64,000 bases of DNA from Amoebidium appalachense (GCA_963693365.1 CAVNZM010000012.1:7378001-7442000); one strand, 5' to 3'. Counted from the first letter of the stretch, positions 16,413 to 27,939 are shown. The notes: generated by a model not told the origin, from the sequence alone. A program made the numbers and translations.

Positions 16413-17544
16413 TGTTGGAAGTAGAGTCCGCTGTGACTAGGGTCGTCGTGGCGCGCTTGGGCGCTGACCCGTTTTTTACTGCTTTCAGTGTGTTAACTCC
16501 ATGACTGAACTCCATGACTGAACTCCATGACTGAACTCCATGACTGAACTCCATGACTGAACTCCATGACTGAACTCCATGACTTAACTCCATTTCTGCA
16601 CCTGGCAGAGCCGTGGTTTATATACCCGTGGGGCAGCAGTCTGGAATGTAATCCGGATGCCAGGCGCTAATCGGATTGGTTACTTTCATTTAGAGATCTC
16701 TGGGACCAGTGAACCAATCGTTTGCAGCCAAAACACAATTGGCAACATTCCTCAACTATGCAGATGTGCATGTGGTGATCGAGTGTCAGCGTGTGTCTGT
16801 GTACACGGAACCAATTGTAAAGCTAACATACACATATTGTGGAGTGAGCGTAAGTCTGCACTCCAACACCCCTACCCAATTGGAGAAGTGTACACACCAC
16901 TAGAGAAGAGAGAGTGAGTGTGGCTGCTTGCAGGGTAGACCGGGGTGTGCATTCCACTGTGGTGCGTGCCCCGCCAATGAAGTGGAATACTTGACGTTGA
17001 TGTCGCAGGCTGCTGCGGATGGAGTTTGTGGAAGCGAAAGTCTCTAATGAAGTTAGAGGCCGCGGTGTCGTGTCTGGGCCCATAACCCTGTTGGAAGTAG
17101 AGTCCGCTGTGACTAGGGTCGTCGTGGCGCGCTTGGGCGCTGACCCGTTTTTTACTGCTTTCAGTGTGTTAACTCCATGACTGAACTCCATGACTGAACT
17201 CCATGACTGAACTCCATGACTGAACTCCATGACTGAACTCCATGACTGAACTCCATGACTTAACTCCATTTCTGCACCTGGCAGAGCCGTGGTTTATATA
17301 CCCGTGGGGCAGCAGTCTGGAATGTAATCCGGATGCCAGGCGCTAATCGGATTGGTTACTTTCATTTAGAGATCTCTGGGACCAGTGAACCAATCGTTTG
17401 CAGCCAAAACACAATTGGCAACATTCCTCAACTATGCAGATGTGCATGTGGTGATCGAGTGTCAGCGTGTGTCTGTGTACACGGAACCAATTGTAAAGCT
17501 AACATACACATATTGTGGAGTGAGCGTAAGTCTGCACTCCAACA
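16413..17544 (-). mobile_element. non-autonomous copia-type TRIM element
   Basis: Two 456-base direct repeats, 16413-16868 and 17089-17544, start TGTTGGA and end TCCAACA, the usual TG...CA inverted LTR termini. Only 220 bases lie between them. Read on the minus strand, the 5' LTR is followed at once by GGGTTATGGGCCCAG, complementary to the anticodon arm of initiator methionine tRNA; this half-tRNA primer site is known from Ty1/copia-type elements such as Drosophila copia. GGGTAGGGG before the 3' LTR can serve as polypurine tract. TATATAAA lies in the LTR in the same orientation, and a 13-base CTGAACTCCATGA array lies inside each LTR. There is no gag or pol, so it must be mobilised in trans. 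It sits in a C run of the minisatellite; flanking C bases fit a CCCCC target duplication. Confidence 0.85.
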
Positions 17545-17855
17545 CCCCCCCCCCCCACCCCCCCCCCCCCCCCCCCCCCCCACCCCACACTCCCTCCCCA
17601 TGCATGCATGCCCTTGTGGCACACAGTTTGTGTGCTTTCATAAGTCTATCGATGCATGCATGCCCGTGTGGCACACAGTTTGTGTGCTTTCATAAGTCTA
17701 TTGCATGCACGTTCAAAGTCTCCCCCCCCCACCCCCCCCCCCCACCCCCCCCCCCCCTCCCCCCCACCCCACACTCCCTCCCCATGCATGCATGCCCGTG
17801 TGGCACACAGTTTGTGTGCTTTCATAAGTCTATCGATGTATATTGCATGCACGTT
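17545..17855. repeat. roughly 115-bp minisatellite, right part
   Basis: Continuation of the array at 15627-16412, separated by the TRIM insertion. It has two to three more units, with C runs at about 17545-17581 and 17722-17766. Confidence 0.9.
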
Positions 17856-17859
17856 TAAA

Positions 17860-18260
17860 GTATTTATTTCCCCTCTTTTTGCACACACAGCTTTGCACAC
17901 ACAGCAACTGTCTTTTTATTGTATCCACTTTGGGTATGAAGCGCTGGCGCTGGGTTTGTCGTATACTCCACTTCGGGGCTTTTGTATGCAGCGCTTATTT
18001 CCCCTCTTTTTGCACACACAGCTTTGCACACACAGCAACTGTCTTTTTATTGTATCCACTTTGGGTATGAAGCGCTGGCGCTGGGTTTGTCGTATACTCC
18101 ACTTCGGGGCTTTTGTATGCAGCGCTTATTTCCCCTCTTTTTGCACACACAGCTTTGCACACACAGCAACTGTCTTTTTATTGTATCATTTTGGGTATGA
18201 AGCGCTGGCGCTGGGTTTGTCGTATACTCCACTTCGGGTCTTTTTGTATGCAGCGCTGGC
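17860..18260. repeat. 131-bp tandem repeat, three copies
   Basis: A unit with TATTTCCCCTCTTTTTGCAC, then GGGTATGAAGCGCTGGCGCT and CATACTCCACTTCGGG-type sequence recurs with a period of about 131 bases. The last copy is slightly shortened. It creates only short open frames. Confidence 0.9.
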
Positions 18261-18280
18261 GCGGTGACACGTCAATCGGA

Positions 18281-18553
18281 TTAAAAGTCCGAGTGACTTG
18301 TTTGTCTCAGAGCGGTGTCGTACTCCGCAGCACCCGTCTTCTTATTGAAATAGTATATGACTGCATACATCAATGGTGTAACCAATAAACATGTGAGGAC
18401 AATAGCAGCGCTGACGTACACCAGATACATTTTGTTCACTTTCTCTCTAGCATTCGGTTCGGACTTCATTAAATTGTACCAGTGTATATTTGCAACGACA
18501 CTGCATATAGATATCACATAAAGAATGCCTGTGGTGACCGTGCTGTCGAACAT
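18281..18553 (-). CDS. small two-span membrane protein, about 90 aa
   Basis: The frame is open upstream of 18553 without any ATG, so the start is placed at the first ATG, 18553; a longer spliced or non-ATG form is possible. Two hydrophobic helices are clear: residues about 8-22 (TGILYVISICSVVANI) and about 46-68 (VYVSAAIVLTCLLVTPLMYA), joined by a charged loop with KSEPNAREKVNK. The C-terminus is polar, with Tyr and Ser. The hairpin layout puts both termini on the same side of the membrane. No family is recognised. The gene is divergent from the zinc-knuckle-like gene that follows on the plus strand. Confidence 0.5.
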   Translation of the reverse strand: MFDSTVTTGILYVISICSVVANIHWYNLMKSEPNAREKVNKMYLVYVSAAIVLTCLLVTPLMYAVIYYFNKKTGAAEYDTALRQTSHSDF

Positions 18554-18857
18554 GTACGTGTACCTCACAAAACTTTCAGTATCCGACGTGTTACACCCCA
18601 AAAGTGACCTCTCTGAGATCTTGCCTGTGGTACAAACTCTTGATGCCGTGTTGCTCTTGTGTTTTACCAGTACCCCTCTCTCCAGATGCCGAATTTAGAT
18701 TGGAATTCGTGAATACACCCATGTGATTGGTCAGTGGTTTGGCACCAAGAGATTGATTGATATGCCATCAACCAGTCAACAAAAAGTACTCGCTTTTACT
18801 TTTTGTCTCGCTTCACCCCAATCCAAGAACAGTGCACACCAAAACAAAACACTAGAA

Positions 18858-19340
18858 ATGGGAGACGCACTTTTGCGCCCCGATTCGGTTGACCCCGAAC
18901 GATGCCCTGCATTTGCACCCTTAAAAAAAGCCCAGTGCAAAAACAAAAAGAAAACATGCCCACACCACAAGGACGGCTTCAAGCCCTGGGTATGCTTTGC
19001 CCCTGCCACCGGTGTCCTCCTCTACAGCGACAACACCATCAACATCCTCCACCCCCACAAGGCCGGGGACTATGCTCATGCAAACCTCCTGCTGGACGAC
19101 CTCCTGGCCGCCTTTACAGTCGCAGAAATGCAGCGCCCTCGCACCGAGCGCACCGGGGTACCCGCGCTGACTGTGTCCACTCCGGATCCACCCATGGGTG
19201 CACCACAGCCACCGGTTGCAGCTGCAGCGGTGGGTGTGGGCAGGGAAAATGGGTACTGCCAGGGCAAAACCAAGGCTGGCAATCCCTGCAAAAACAGGGT
19301 GAAATCTACGACCCATTGCCATAAGCACAAGCCCAAATAA
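18858..19340 (+). CDS. protein with two Cys/His knuckles, 160 aa
   Basis: The ATG at 18858 has A at -3 and precedes MGDALL; an in-frame ATG at 18762 would add 32 residues. Two copies of a Cys/His motif frame the protein. Near residue 14: C-x10-C-K-N, then C-P-H-H. Near residue 133: C-x9-C-K-N-R, then C-H-K-H. The shared CKN and C-x-H parts suggest an internally duplicated zinc knuckle. CxGKTKxGxxC-type motifs occur in small proteins of large DNA viruses and their hosts, usually of unknown function. Between them lie an alpha/beta segment (WVCFAPATGVLLYSDNTINI) and a Pro/Ala linker. No signal peptide or membrane helix. It is intronless, like the 0.9-5.8 kb cluster. Confidence 0.6.
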   Translation: MGDALLRPDSVDPERCPAFAPLKKAQCKNKKKTCPHHKDGFKPWVCFAPATGVLLYSDNTINILHPHKAGDYAHANLLLDDLLAAFTVAEMQRPRTERTGVPALTVSTPDPPMGAPQPPVAAAAVGVGRENGYCQGKTKAGNPCKNRVKSTTHCHKHKPK

Positions 19341-19761
19341 AAAAACCACCCACACACCCACACCTGCCAACATACACTATCCTCCCCGTGAGTGGCATGC
19401 CAGTCCCCCCTGCCCCCCAGCCCCCCAGCCCCCCTGCCCCCCAGCCCCCCTGCTCCCCTGCCCCCCTGCCCCCCTGCTCCCCTGCCACATGCACACCCAC
19501 ACACTGGGTGGCCCCCCTGCCCCCCTGCCTGCCGGAACCAGGCCCCCCAGTGGTGGCATTCCAACACGTGCATGCTAGAAGATCGTGCTACATGAACAAA
19601 TGGTCTTAACTCAGCCATACATGGGGGATAGATAGTATCACACAACCATGGTTCCCCCACTCTCCCCAGCCTCCTGTGCACGTGTGCCTCCCCCGACCCC
19701 CTGCCTCCCCTGCACGTGTGCCCCCCCTCCTGCCGGAACCACGGCCCCCAGTGGTGGCAGC
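19341..19761. other. intergenic, C-rich short repeats
   Basis: 19400-19530 repeats CCCCCCTGCCCC and CCCCCCAGCCCC phrases; TGCCGGAACCA...GGCCCCCAGTGGTGGCA occurs at about 19528 and again at about 19731. No coding sequence seen. Confidence 0.55.
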
Positions 19762-20777
19762 TGTCGTGGCAACAATCAGAGTGTATATGAACTACTCTAA
19801 CTATCTGCACGCTTAAAGGGGCTCGAAACCGTGTATACGTATAAACTTTTCTTTGAGTTGGGTGGGAAGCGAGTTTTTTGTGTTCTGAGAAGAACTTCCA
19901 AAAGCCCGCGACCCCGCGAGACACTTCACAGACACGCGGCCCACTGGCCAGACAAATACCACAGTGACATTCAGCCAATCACAACACTCCCTCCCCCACA
20001 GACTACACGCACTCCACACCATTGGCTACCGCCACCTCAGACACCCCTACAGCACTACAACACGTACACACGTTTACTCACAATACATATAAGCATACAC
20101 ACACGCGAGCAGGCAACATGGGTCTCGCCACGCACACAGCAAGAAGCAATACAACATTTAACATGGAGAGTACGCAGAGGCATGGGGCATGCACGCGCGC
20201 ACCAAACAATCAGCCGCCGCTGCATCAGATTCTCCCCATACCACTGATTAATCTCCTCATACCCCATTTAGACCCCGGCATCACTATGCAAGAAAACCCC
20301 CGAAATTAACTCACCAAAACACAAAATATAGAAGTAAACTAATACGAATCAGCTCAGCACATGACAACTCCCCCCTCGCACAGAAAATAACTGAGTTCCA
20401 CCTCAGTAAAAACTACCTAAAAACAAAATAAAGTTATGTGCTGAGCGACTACAACTACCGCTACCCATGCAGGAAGCAACATTTAACATATAACATAAAA
20501 CATATACATACATCCACACACCACCCCACCATGGTTAATACCCAACCCAACCCCAAAACAAGGATAAGAACCGCCACTGACGTTGCCCTGTAGATGCACC
20601 TCTGCCCCCGTCCACAACCTGCACCCAAAACCCCATGCCCCTGGCACAATGTTATATCGAGTGGAACATAGCAACAGACATGATGCCAGTGGGAGAAAAT
20701 GTAAAGTTTACATTTTGGGTCGGTTCGTATGGTCCTCCAGCGGACTATGAGAGTCCGCCTGGACTCTGAGAGTCCTG

Positions 20778-20812
<35 letters not shown>

Positions 20813-22579
20813 TTCTACACGCACGTGCAGCCCCCGTCCACAAAGAATTCCTAACACATTGTCCAAACATGCCATGACGAACACCTCCAGACTCATGTGA
20901 CGTACACCTCCAGACTCTCTTGCTGGCCATTCCTCTACCCGACAAAGACTCCTACTACGTAGGTCCCGGTGGTTTGGGAATGCCTCCGCCCCAACCGTGC
21001 CCTACACAGCGGTGTGTCTAAGGCCTACTGCTGCACTGGGCACCACAACACTACTCAACAACACTACGGGCAGCCACTCCAAAGGGCCTCAACACCAGGC
21101 CCAGGGCAGCCACTCCAAGGGGCCTCAGCACCAGGCCCTTTGACGACGGGGGTTCACAACAGTGGGGGCCTGCCACTGCCATGACTACACTTCGACCCCC
21201 CCCAGCCCCCTCGTCAGAGGGCCGAGCTCCCAGACAGCAGCAGGACTTTCTATTCCACTGACCCTAACCACACACGTCGCCAACACAGGACTCATACACA
21301 CGTCGAAAACGCCAGGCACCAGTAGAAAACTCGCCGAAAAATAACACCACACAACAGTTACTCCCATAGTATTACAACAACAACAACCCAAGAGATGGCC
21401 TACCCCCTAATAAAACCTTCATACCAGCAACACGGTCACCGACGTCCCTGCCCCCCACGACGGGGCTGTTTACACCACGCGTTGCCCCCGCTCCTTGCAG
21501 TTGTCGCAGGTGCACACCTGGGAAAGAGCCTGGCGCCGGCTCTTGCTGTCCCGCCCAAAGACGCTAGTCTGGCCCATCTGTTATCCCGTTGTGGCCGTGG
21601 CTGGTAGGGCTGGCAGTAGCGCCGTGGGGAGGGTGACCGCCGCCGGTCCCCTCTGAGGCCTCTGCTGGGCAAACGGCCCTGAGCTTGCTAAGTCACCTAG
21701 GGAGGTCAAGGTCCTTAGCGAGGACTAAGTCCCCTGTGATACTAGTCCTACTGCTCATGTTGCCTAAGCCAACTGTTGCTAGCTGTAGGCCTGTGTGTGC
21801 GTATGTTTCTTCTACCTCTAACTGTCGAAAAAGTCCTAAGTCAAAGCCACTCATAACCGCTAGGCGTGAAGAGAAAAAAAAAAAAAAAACTAGGGGTGAA
21901 AGCAACAGCCCAGAAGGACTAACAGTGCGTGTGCCCCCTCCCTGCAAAAAACTGCAGAGAAAGGGGGTGTAGCTTGTCGTGGCAACAAACAGAGTGTATA
22001 TGAACTACTCTAACTATCTGCACGCTTAAAGGGGCTCGAAACCGTGTATACGTATAAACTTTTCTTTGAGTTGGGTGGGAAGCGAGTTTTTTGTGTTCTG
22101 AGAAGAACTTCCAAAAGCCCGCGACCCCGCGAGACACTTCACAGACACGCGGCCCACTGGCCAGACAAATACCACAGTGACATTCAGCCAATCACAACAC
22201 TCCCTCCCCCACAGACTACACGCACTCCACACCATTGGCTACCGCCACCTCAGACACCCCTACAGCACTACAACACGTACACACGTTTACTCACAATACA
22301 TATAAGCATACACACACGCGAGCAGGCAACATGGGTCTCGCCACGCACACAGCAAGAAGCAATACAACATTTAACATGGAGAGTACGCAGAGGCATGGGG
22401 CATGCACGCGCGCACCAAACAATCAGCCGCCGCTGCATCAGATTCTCCCCATACCACTGATTAATCTCCTCATACCCCATTTAGACCCCGGCATCACTAT
22501 GCAAGAAAACCCCCGAAATTAACTCACCAAAACACAAAATATAGAAGTAAACTAATACGAATCAGCTCAGCACATGACA
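19762..22579. mobile_element. non-autonomous LTR retrotransposon with intact TSD
   Basis: Two 605-base direct repeats, 19762-20366 and 21975-22579, start TGTCGTGGCAACA and end CACATGACA, a TG...CA structure with TGTC/GACA terminal inversion. They differ at one site I can see (CAATCAG versus CAAACAG), so the insertion is young. The flanks are GCAGC at 19757-19761 and GCAGC at 22580-22584, a perfect 5-base target duplication. The 1.6 kb interior has only short frames and no gag, protease, RT or integrase, so it is a LARD/TRIM-like derivative. I could not identify a primer-binding site in either orientation; GCGAGGGGGGAGT beside the left LTR could be a minus-strand polypurine tract. Confidence 0.88.
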
Positions 22580-22820
22580 GCAGCCAGTGCCTTACATGCT
22601 AATCTATTCTATGGCCACATGGCCAGATGGCCAGATTGTTTTGACTTCAGGTGGATCCCCCCCTGCTCACAGACTGAATTTGATCTGGCCATCTGGCCAT
22701 CTGGGTATAAACCGTTTTCTGTTCTAATATTGGAGAACTGTCGATAGTGATAGAAAATGTCATTGGAAGAACAATCGGGAAATCCCGCGGTGTGACAACC
22801 AATCAGAATGAAGCAATATT
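22580..22820. other. short intergenic stretch with GGCCAGATGGCCAG inverted motif
   Basis: GGCCAGATGGCCAGA near 22620 and TCTGGCCATCTGGCCATCTG near 22684 form an imperfect inverted repeat about 50 bases apart. Nothing coding is seen. Confidence 0.4.
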
Positions 22821-23235
22821 GGGATATTCGGGTTGGTTGTAAGGTTTTCAGGTCGGGCCGAAGGCCCTAACGGGCCGCAGGCCCGCTTATTGGGCCGCCA
22901 GGCCCTAGGCCGCTAGGCCGCTAGGCCCGGGGCCCCGGGGACCGGGGGCCCGACCCGGCCCGCGAGCCACCCCCGGCCCGGCCCGCGGGGGCCCAGGGGG
23001 GGGGGTTAGCAGGGCCCAGGGGGGGGGGGTTAGCAGTCACTGCTAACCCCCCCCCCCCCCTGGGCCCCCGCGGGCCGGGCCGGGGGTGGCTCGCGGGCCG
23101 GGTCGGGCCCCCGGTCCCCGGGGCCCCGGGCCTAGCGGCCTAGCGGCCTAGGGCCTGGCGGCCCAATAAGCGGGCCTGCGGCCCGTTAGGGCCTTCGCCC
23201 CGACCTGAAAACCTTACAACCAACCCGAATATCCC
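22821..23235. repeat. 415-bp GC-rich foldback (hairpin)
   Basis: The sequence from GGGATATTCGGGTTGGTTGT at 22821 is complemented by the end at about 23235, with arms of about 200 bases pairing almost throughout and a very short loop at AGCAGTCACTGCT near 23038. The left arm contains one extra partial duplication of a GGGCCCAGGGGGGGGGTTAGC segment. The arms consist largely of GGCC, CCCGG and CGGGCC blocks. It could be a foldback transposon, a MITE or a cruciform-prone site. Confidence 0.85.
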
Positions 23236-24028
23236 AAACACGTACGGTTTTATCGTCACCTAACCAATCGAATCGGCTAGACTCGAACCACCATGATATG
23301 CAACCAATCAGTTCGGAAATACGTGTGCCAGGATGTTTTGCCTTTCGATTCCAGCGCGTGCGTTTTGACCCCACCTTGAGGCAATTTTTAAAAAAATTAA
23401 ACAGCCATTCAGTGAAAAGGCTCGAAGCGAAGCAAATTTGATTTCTTTGCATGATTTTGATGCAATCGCTGACAAGGCATTGATAACGTCATGCATAACG
23501 TCATTCATTCCCGCTCGAATTCAAACCTCTGTACGGCCATCTCGACCGTTCAGTACCGGTACCGGACTCCTCCGTGTGTCTTATGTCTGTCTGTTAACAC
23601 CGTCACAAACCGTTGGTCGCAGCCTATTGTTAACTCTCGGTTGCAGCTGCTTACTATGTGCCTGTGTCTGTAACCTGTTTCTAACACCGTCAACCTTACG
23701 TATACTGTGTGTCATCTTTTTGATCGTTTCATCGTTTTGTGGCCTTTCAGGATTAAATGGGCTATGGTTTAACTGCACCAGCGATTATGCGATCTCATCT
23801 GAGTCAACCCTGTATTATCATATATTAACCAGAGACCAATAGATGGGCAGCTTTGAACATCAGCCAATCGCCGGACAGCATGATGCAGTCATCGTTGATG
23901 GCTCCGATTTTTCCTTACACTCTCGCGACCGCGTGCATGCTTTCTGTCGCGGCGCCTCGACGGTTCGATGGAGTCCAGTGTTCGCTGAATGTGTAAGGAA
24001 AAATAAGGAGCCATCTCAGTAGGTGGCA
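23236..24028. other. intergenic, no gene seen
   Basis: Open frames of up to 134 codons occur, but their composition is unconvincing and there is no supporting signal. Confidence 0.45.
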
Positions 24029-24383
24029 GTGTCACCTTATACTTATTAGATCTCCACTGTATAGCACGTGTACAGTAAAAGCGTGGTAATTGATCAATAA
24101 TACCATCAGCTAGAGAAAGACCAGTTCTACAGGAAGGTAATATGTATTTAGGTGTTATACATTTGCGAGTGCCATATTTGGCAATATGGTTGAGACGGTC
24201 AGAATATATAAAACGAGACATAAGGCTTAGTTTTTCAAGGTGTATGCTTTCATCTGGTCTAGTGTCGTGTGGTATCTTTTTCCATTTGTTATATTGCGTG
24301 ATTATCTTGTGATTGTGTACATGTTTAATAAGTAAGTGGCAGTCCAAAGTCACACACACACTTTTGCGGGGTTTATTTGTATT
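24029..24383 (-). mobile_element. fragment of the LINE found at 46-50.5 kb
   Basis: This segment is nearly identical to 46413-46770, the C-terminal coding part of LINE ORF2, with only scattered substitutions. It lacks the element's 3' end and poly(A), so it is an internal fragment rather than a simple 5'-truncated insertion. On its right, 24390-24530 matches 52205-52325, another dispersed repeat. Confidence 0.88.
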
Positions 24384-24530
24384 TGAGGTGATCGGGATCC
24401 TATACAAATATACCATATATGGCTATTCCTATCTCTAATACCATTGGTCTAGAACGCATTCTAAAACTAACCATATTCAGTCTATTACACACTAATACTA
24501 TTGGTTGATTATAGTCATACATGACACAGA

Positions 24531-25994
24531 TGTAAAAAAGACATGGGACAAGGTTTGCGCCACAAGATGGGAGTTTATTGACTGAAGACTTTGACGTCGT
24601 GCATCGTGATTTTATACCCTGGTGGCCAGCACCGAATTACCAAATAAGGTTAGAGCGTGATCCAATCATTTGCATTTCCAAGAGGCTCGGTAACATTCCA
24701 GATTGACCAATGCGTTGCATCAAGGTATCCAAATATGGACAAAGAACGCATTATATGATTGGTCGTGAAACATCACTCTTTACATCTCCCCGTTTTGGAA
24801 GCATTCGTCCCGAATGCAGACGAAACATCACTCTTTGAGTAATAGATGTGCTCGTAATGATTATAAGGGTATCGATGCATTTACATAGTTATATATGTCG
24901 TTGTATTTAGATATATTGGGCAAAAAAAAAAAAAAAATTGCAGAGGAAAAGCTCATTGAGAAAAACTCTGAGATGGGATGAGGAAACCCATGGCCATATG
25001 CATGGTAAAACCTCGAATCCTTCTGGGATGGTGTGCAATGGGCACGGTAATTAGTGAGCCAGAAGATAGGTTCTAGATATGCGAGGTGAAAAAAACAAAA
25101 ACCTCATATGTGATGGTGAAGGGGAAAATGATAAAACCTTCATCTTATGTTGTATGTAAGGGGAAAAAATTAAAAACCCTTATGATGTGCTGATGCGCAG
25201 ATGTAACAAGGGAAAAGATGTAAAAACCCTTTGTGTGCACTTTGGCACGGGAGGAAATAAGATGCATATGCAACCTCCATAATATATGTTTCGTGGCAAT
25301 ATAGCAAACATGTCCACATAAAGCCTTTTTTCTTCACACCGCTATGTATATAGCATGCACCATTGTTGTTGTGCGCAAGATGCGATGGGTGGGTGGGTTT
25401 GGGAGCGGATACGAGTACACATGCTTTCAGACCTTGTGTGCTGATGAGATGCGAGGGTGACCAGGCCTCGATATATATATATACACAGGCAACTTGCAAT
25501 ATACCGGTAAGAACCTCATGATGTGAGTAAGAACCCGGGCGCAAGCGCATGTGTTGCACACTTGGCATGTTAGCATGTACGCCTATAAGCATTCCCATTT
25601 CCACTCATTGTGAGATTTGTGCGCACCTCACCAACTTTGGGTGGGCGGGTGGGTATTTTTATGTGTTATCGATGGGCAACAGTGGAAGCATTATTTATTT
25701 CAACAAACATAGTCTGTTGTGCGCAGGGATCGAACCTCTCTGCTAACCATGTAAAAAAGACATGGGACAAGGTTTGCGCCACAAGATGGGAGTTTATTGA
25801 CTGAAGACTTTGACGTCGTGCATCGTGATTTTATACCCTGTTGGCCAGCACCGAATTACCAAATAAGGTTAGAGCGTGATCCAATCATTTGCATTTCCAA
25901 GAGGCTCGGTAACATTCCAGATTGACCAATGCGTTGCATCAAGGTATCCAAATATGGACAAAGAACGCATTATATGATTGGTCGTGAAACATCA
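24531..25994 (-). mobile_element. TRIM element with initiator-tRNA-type primer site
   Basis: Two 245-base direct repeats, 24531-24775 and 25750-25994. On the minus strand each LTR begins TGATGTTTCACG and ends TTTTTTACA, contains TATAAAATCACGATGC, and 35 bases later has CAATAAACTCCC, a plausible poly(A) signal. Directly after the 5' LTR comes TGGTTAGCAGAGAGG, then TTCGATCC, closely resembling a primer site for the 3' end of initiator methionine tRNA. AAAACGGGGAGATGTAAAGA precedes the 3' LTR and can serve as polypurine tract. The 974-base interior has no gag or pol. The flanks (ACAGA and CAAGA) are not a clean target duplication, so the ends may be slightly off or the locus rearranged. Confidence 0.8.
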
Positions 25995-27241
25995 CAAGAA
26001 AATAAGAATGGAATAATAATAATAAAGTGTTTGGAATAAGTTTGCAGTTCATATCATGATTTATATGCTGAATGAATGGCTTGACCCGGATGTGCTGGAA
26101 TGGGGACAATTAATCGGCCTAAAAGAAACCCCCTTCAAACGTTACATACACGCACGCACACATACACCCACACCCACCAGCTAAAAGCTATTTTGGCTTG
26201 GCATCGTTTGCCCGCACGCGCTGTTGAGCTACATTTTTGTGACGTCACACGGTGCCTTTAGTGCATGGTTACTTAGTTGCAGTGATTGGTCCGCTTCAGG
26301 TTATTCTTTATTTTAAAGAAATTAAAAGTAGACTTGAACTAAAAGTTTGGCTCAAGGTCAGGTACGTCTTTGACAGATCCGCGCGCGGCCTCTCTCATAC
26401 TTTAAAACTATCCCACAACGTTTTGGCCAGTATCGTTTATTTATCTCAAATGTATCTTAAATCAAGGTCTGATGTCATCCCGCACTATGTCCCAATATCA
26501 ATCCATCAGTTATCTGTAAATGTTCACAACTTGAAGGCAGCGGCCGAATCATGACCCGGATAGTTTTACCTTTGACATTCTGAAAGTAGTGAATGCAGCA
26601 TTGGACTATTTATTGTGTAATGTTCCGTGCCAATTACGGTGATTTTTCAAGAACTTACCTTTACTTTCTTACTCTACAACAAAAAATTATCCATATATTC
26701 ATGACAGTATTTCTGAAAATTTTTATGTCATATGCTTCGAATTGTGAACCGTACTCCGTATCGCCATCATTCTTTATAAATAGTAAGATACTGGCAATAG
26801 TATAAGGCACCCCCCTGGCTCGGAAATGGCGGAAGTATAAGGTTTGCCGTGGATAGGGCTTGGCCAGACGCTATATTAATGATGTCAATGTACTTTAATT
26901 GCAATGTCCTCGGCACTACCAGTGACTACCTTCGTTTTTTTTACTTTAGCTTATTATTTTAAGTCCCTTTCCCCAGCTTCACCCTTTTTTTTCTATGTTG
27001 TTTTGTTTTTATTTTCTATTTTTTTCTTTCTGTTTTTCTTCTTTTCGCTATTGCATCGTGCGGTGTATAAGGCCGGCCCGCGAGGGCCGGGGCGTACAGG
27101 CTAGTCTTATGTATCCGGGCCCTGGAGGCACGATTTTTTCCATAGGAGAGTAAAAGGCATGTAGCCGAGCTATTTTTACACTCTCATCTAATTAGCAATA
27201 CGTACATACGAAGCTCGGGGTGATCATTGACAAGGCAAATG

Positions 27242-27284
<43 letters not shown>

Positions 27285-27896
27285 TGGGAGGCCTATTAGA
27301 ACAACAATGACAATAACAAAACATACATCGTTTTTGCCTTGGAAAGTAAAAGAGGGTAGTCAACAAAAAAAAGTACACATTAAATAGACCTTCAATTAGC
27401 TCTGCAAATGTGAGTTGGTATAAAGTATTAGACTGCTTCATTCGGTAATAAACGTGATAACACTGAGATCACATATTGCATTTTTCGCCTCTCAGGTAAA
27501 CGGAGTGTGTGTGTGTGCGCAAACGCCAAAGAATGAAGAGGTGAAGAAGACATTGGGCATTCAACATGTTAAGGCAGGAGGGGAGGGAGGGGGGAGTATT
27601 AAAGGAAGAGAATATGTGTGCGACAAATGGGGGGGGGGGGGGGGATGAGGGAGGGGGGAACAGGGGGGAGTGAGGGAGGGGGGAAAGAAGGGGGGTATAC
27701 AAGGCGGCGGAGGGGGGGGGGGGGGGAGAGGAGAGAGAGAGGGGGGGGGAAGGGAGTGAAAAAGAGAGAGAGTGTGTGTGTATGTGTGAGTGGAGAGAGA
27801 GGCGGGACAGAGAGGGGGGGGCAGGGGAGAGAGGGGGGGGGGGGGGGGGGAAGAGAGGGGGGCGGGAGAGAGAGAGAGAGAGAGGGGGTGGGGGGG

Positions 27897-27939
<43 letters not shown>

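Noticed and set aside
23438-23842. 134-codon hydrophobic frame
   Set aside because: Its residue use looks random, and there is no promoter, homology or neighbour support.
25724-25750. tRNA-like GGATCGAACCTCTCTGCTAACCA sequence as a tRNA gene
   Set aside because: No D or anticodon arm is present; its position at the LTR edge shows it is a primer-binding site.
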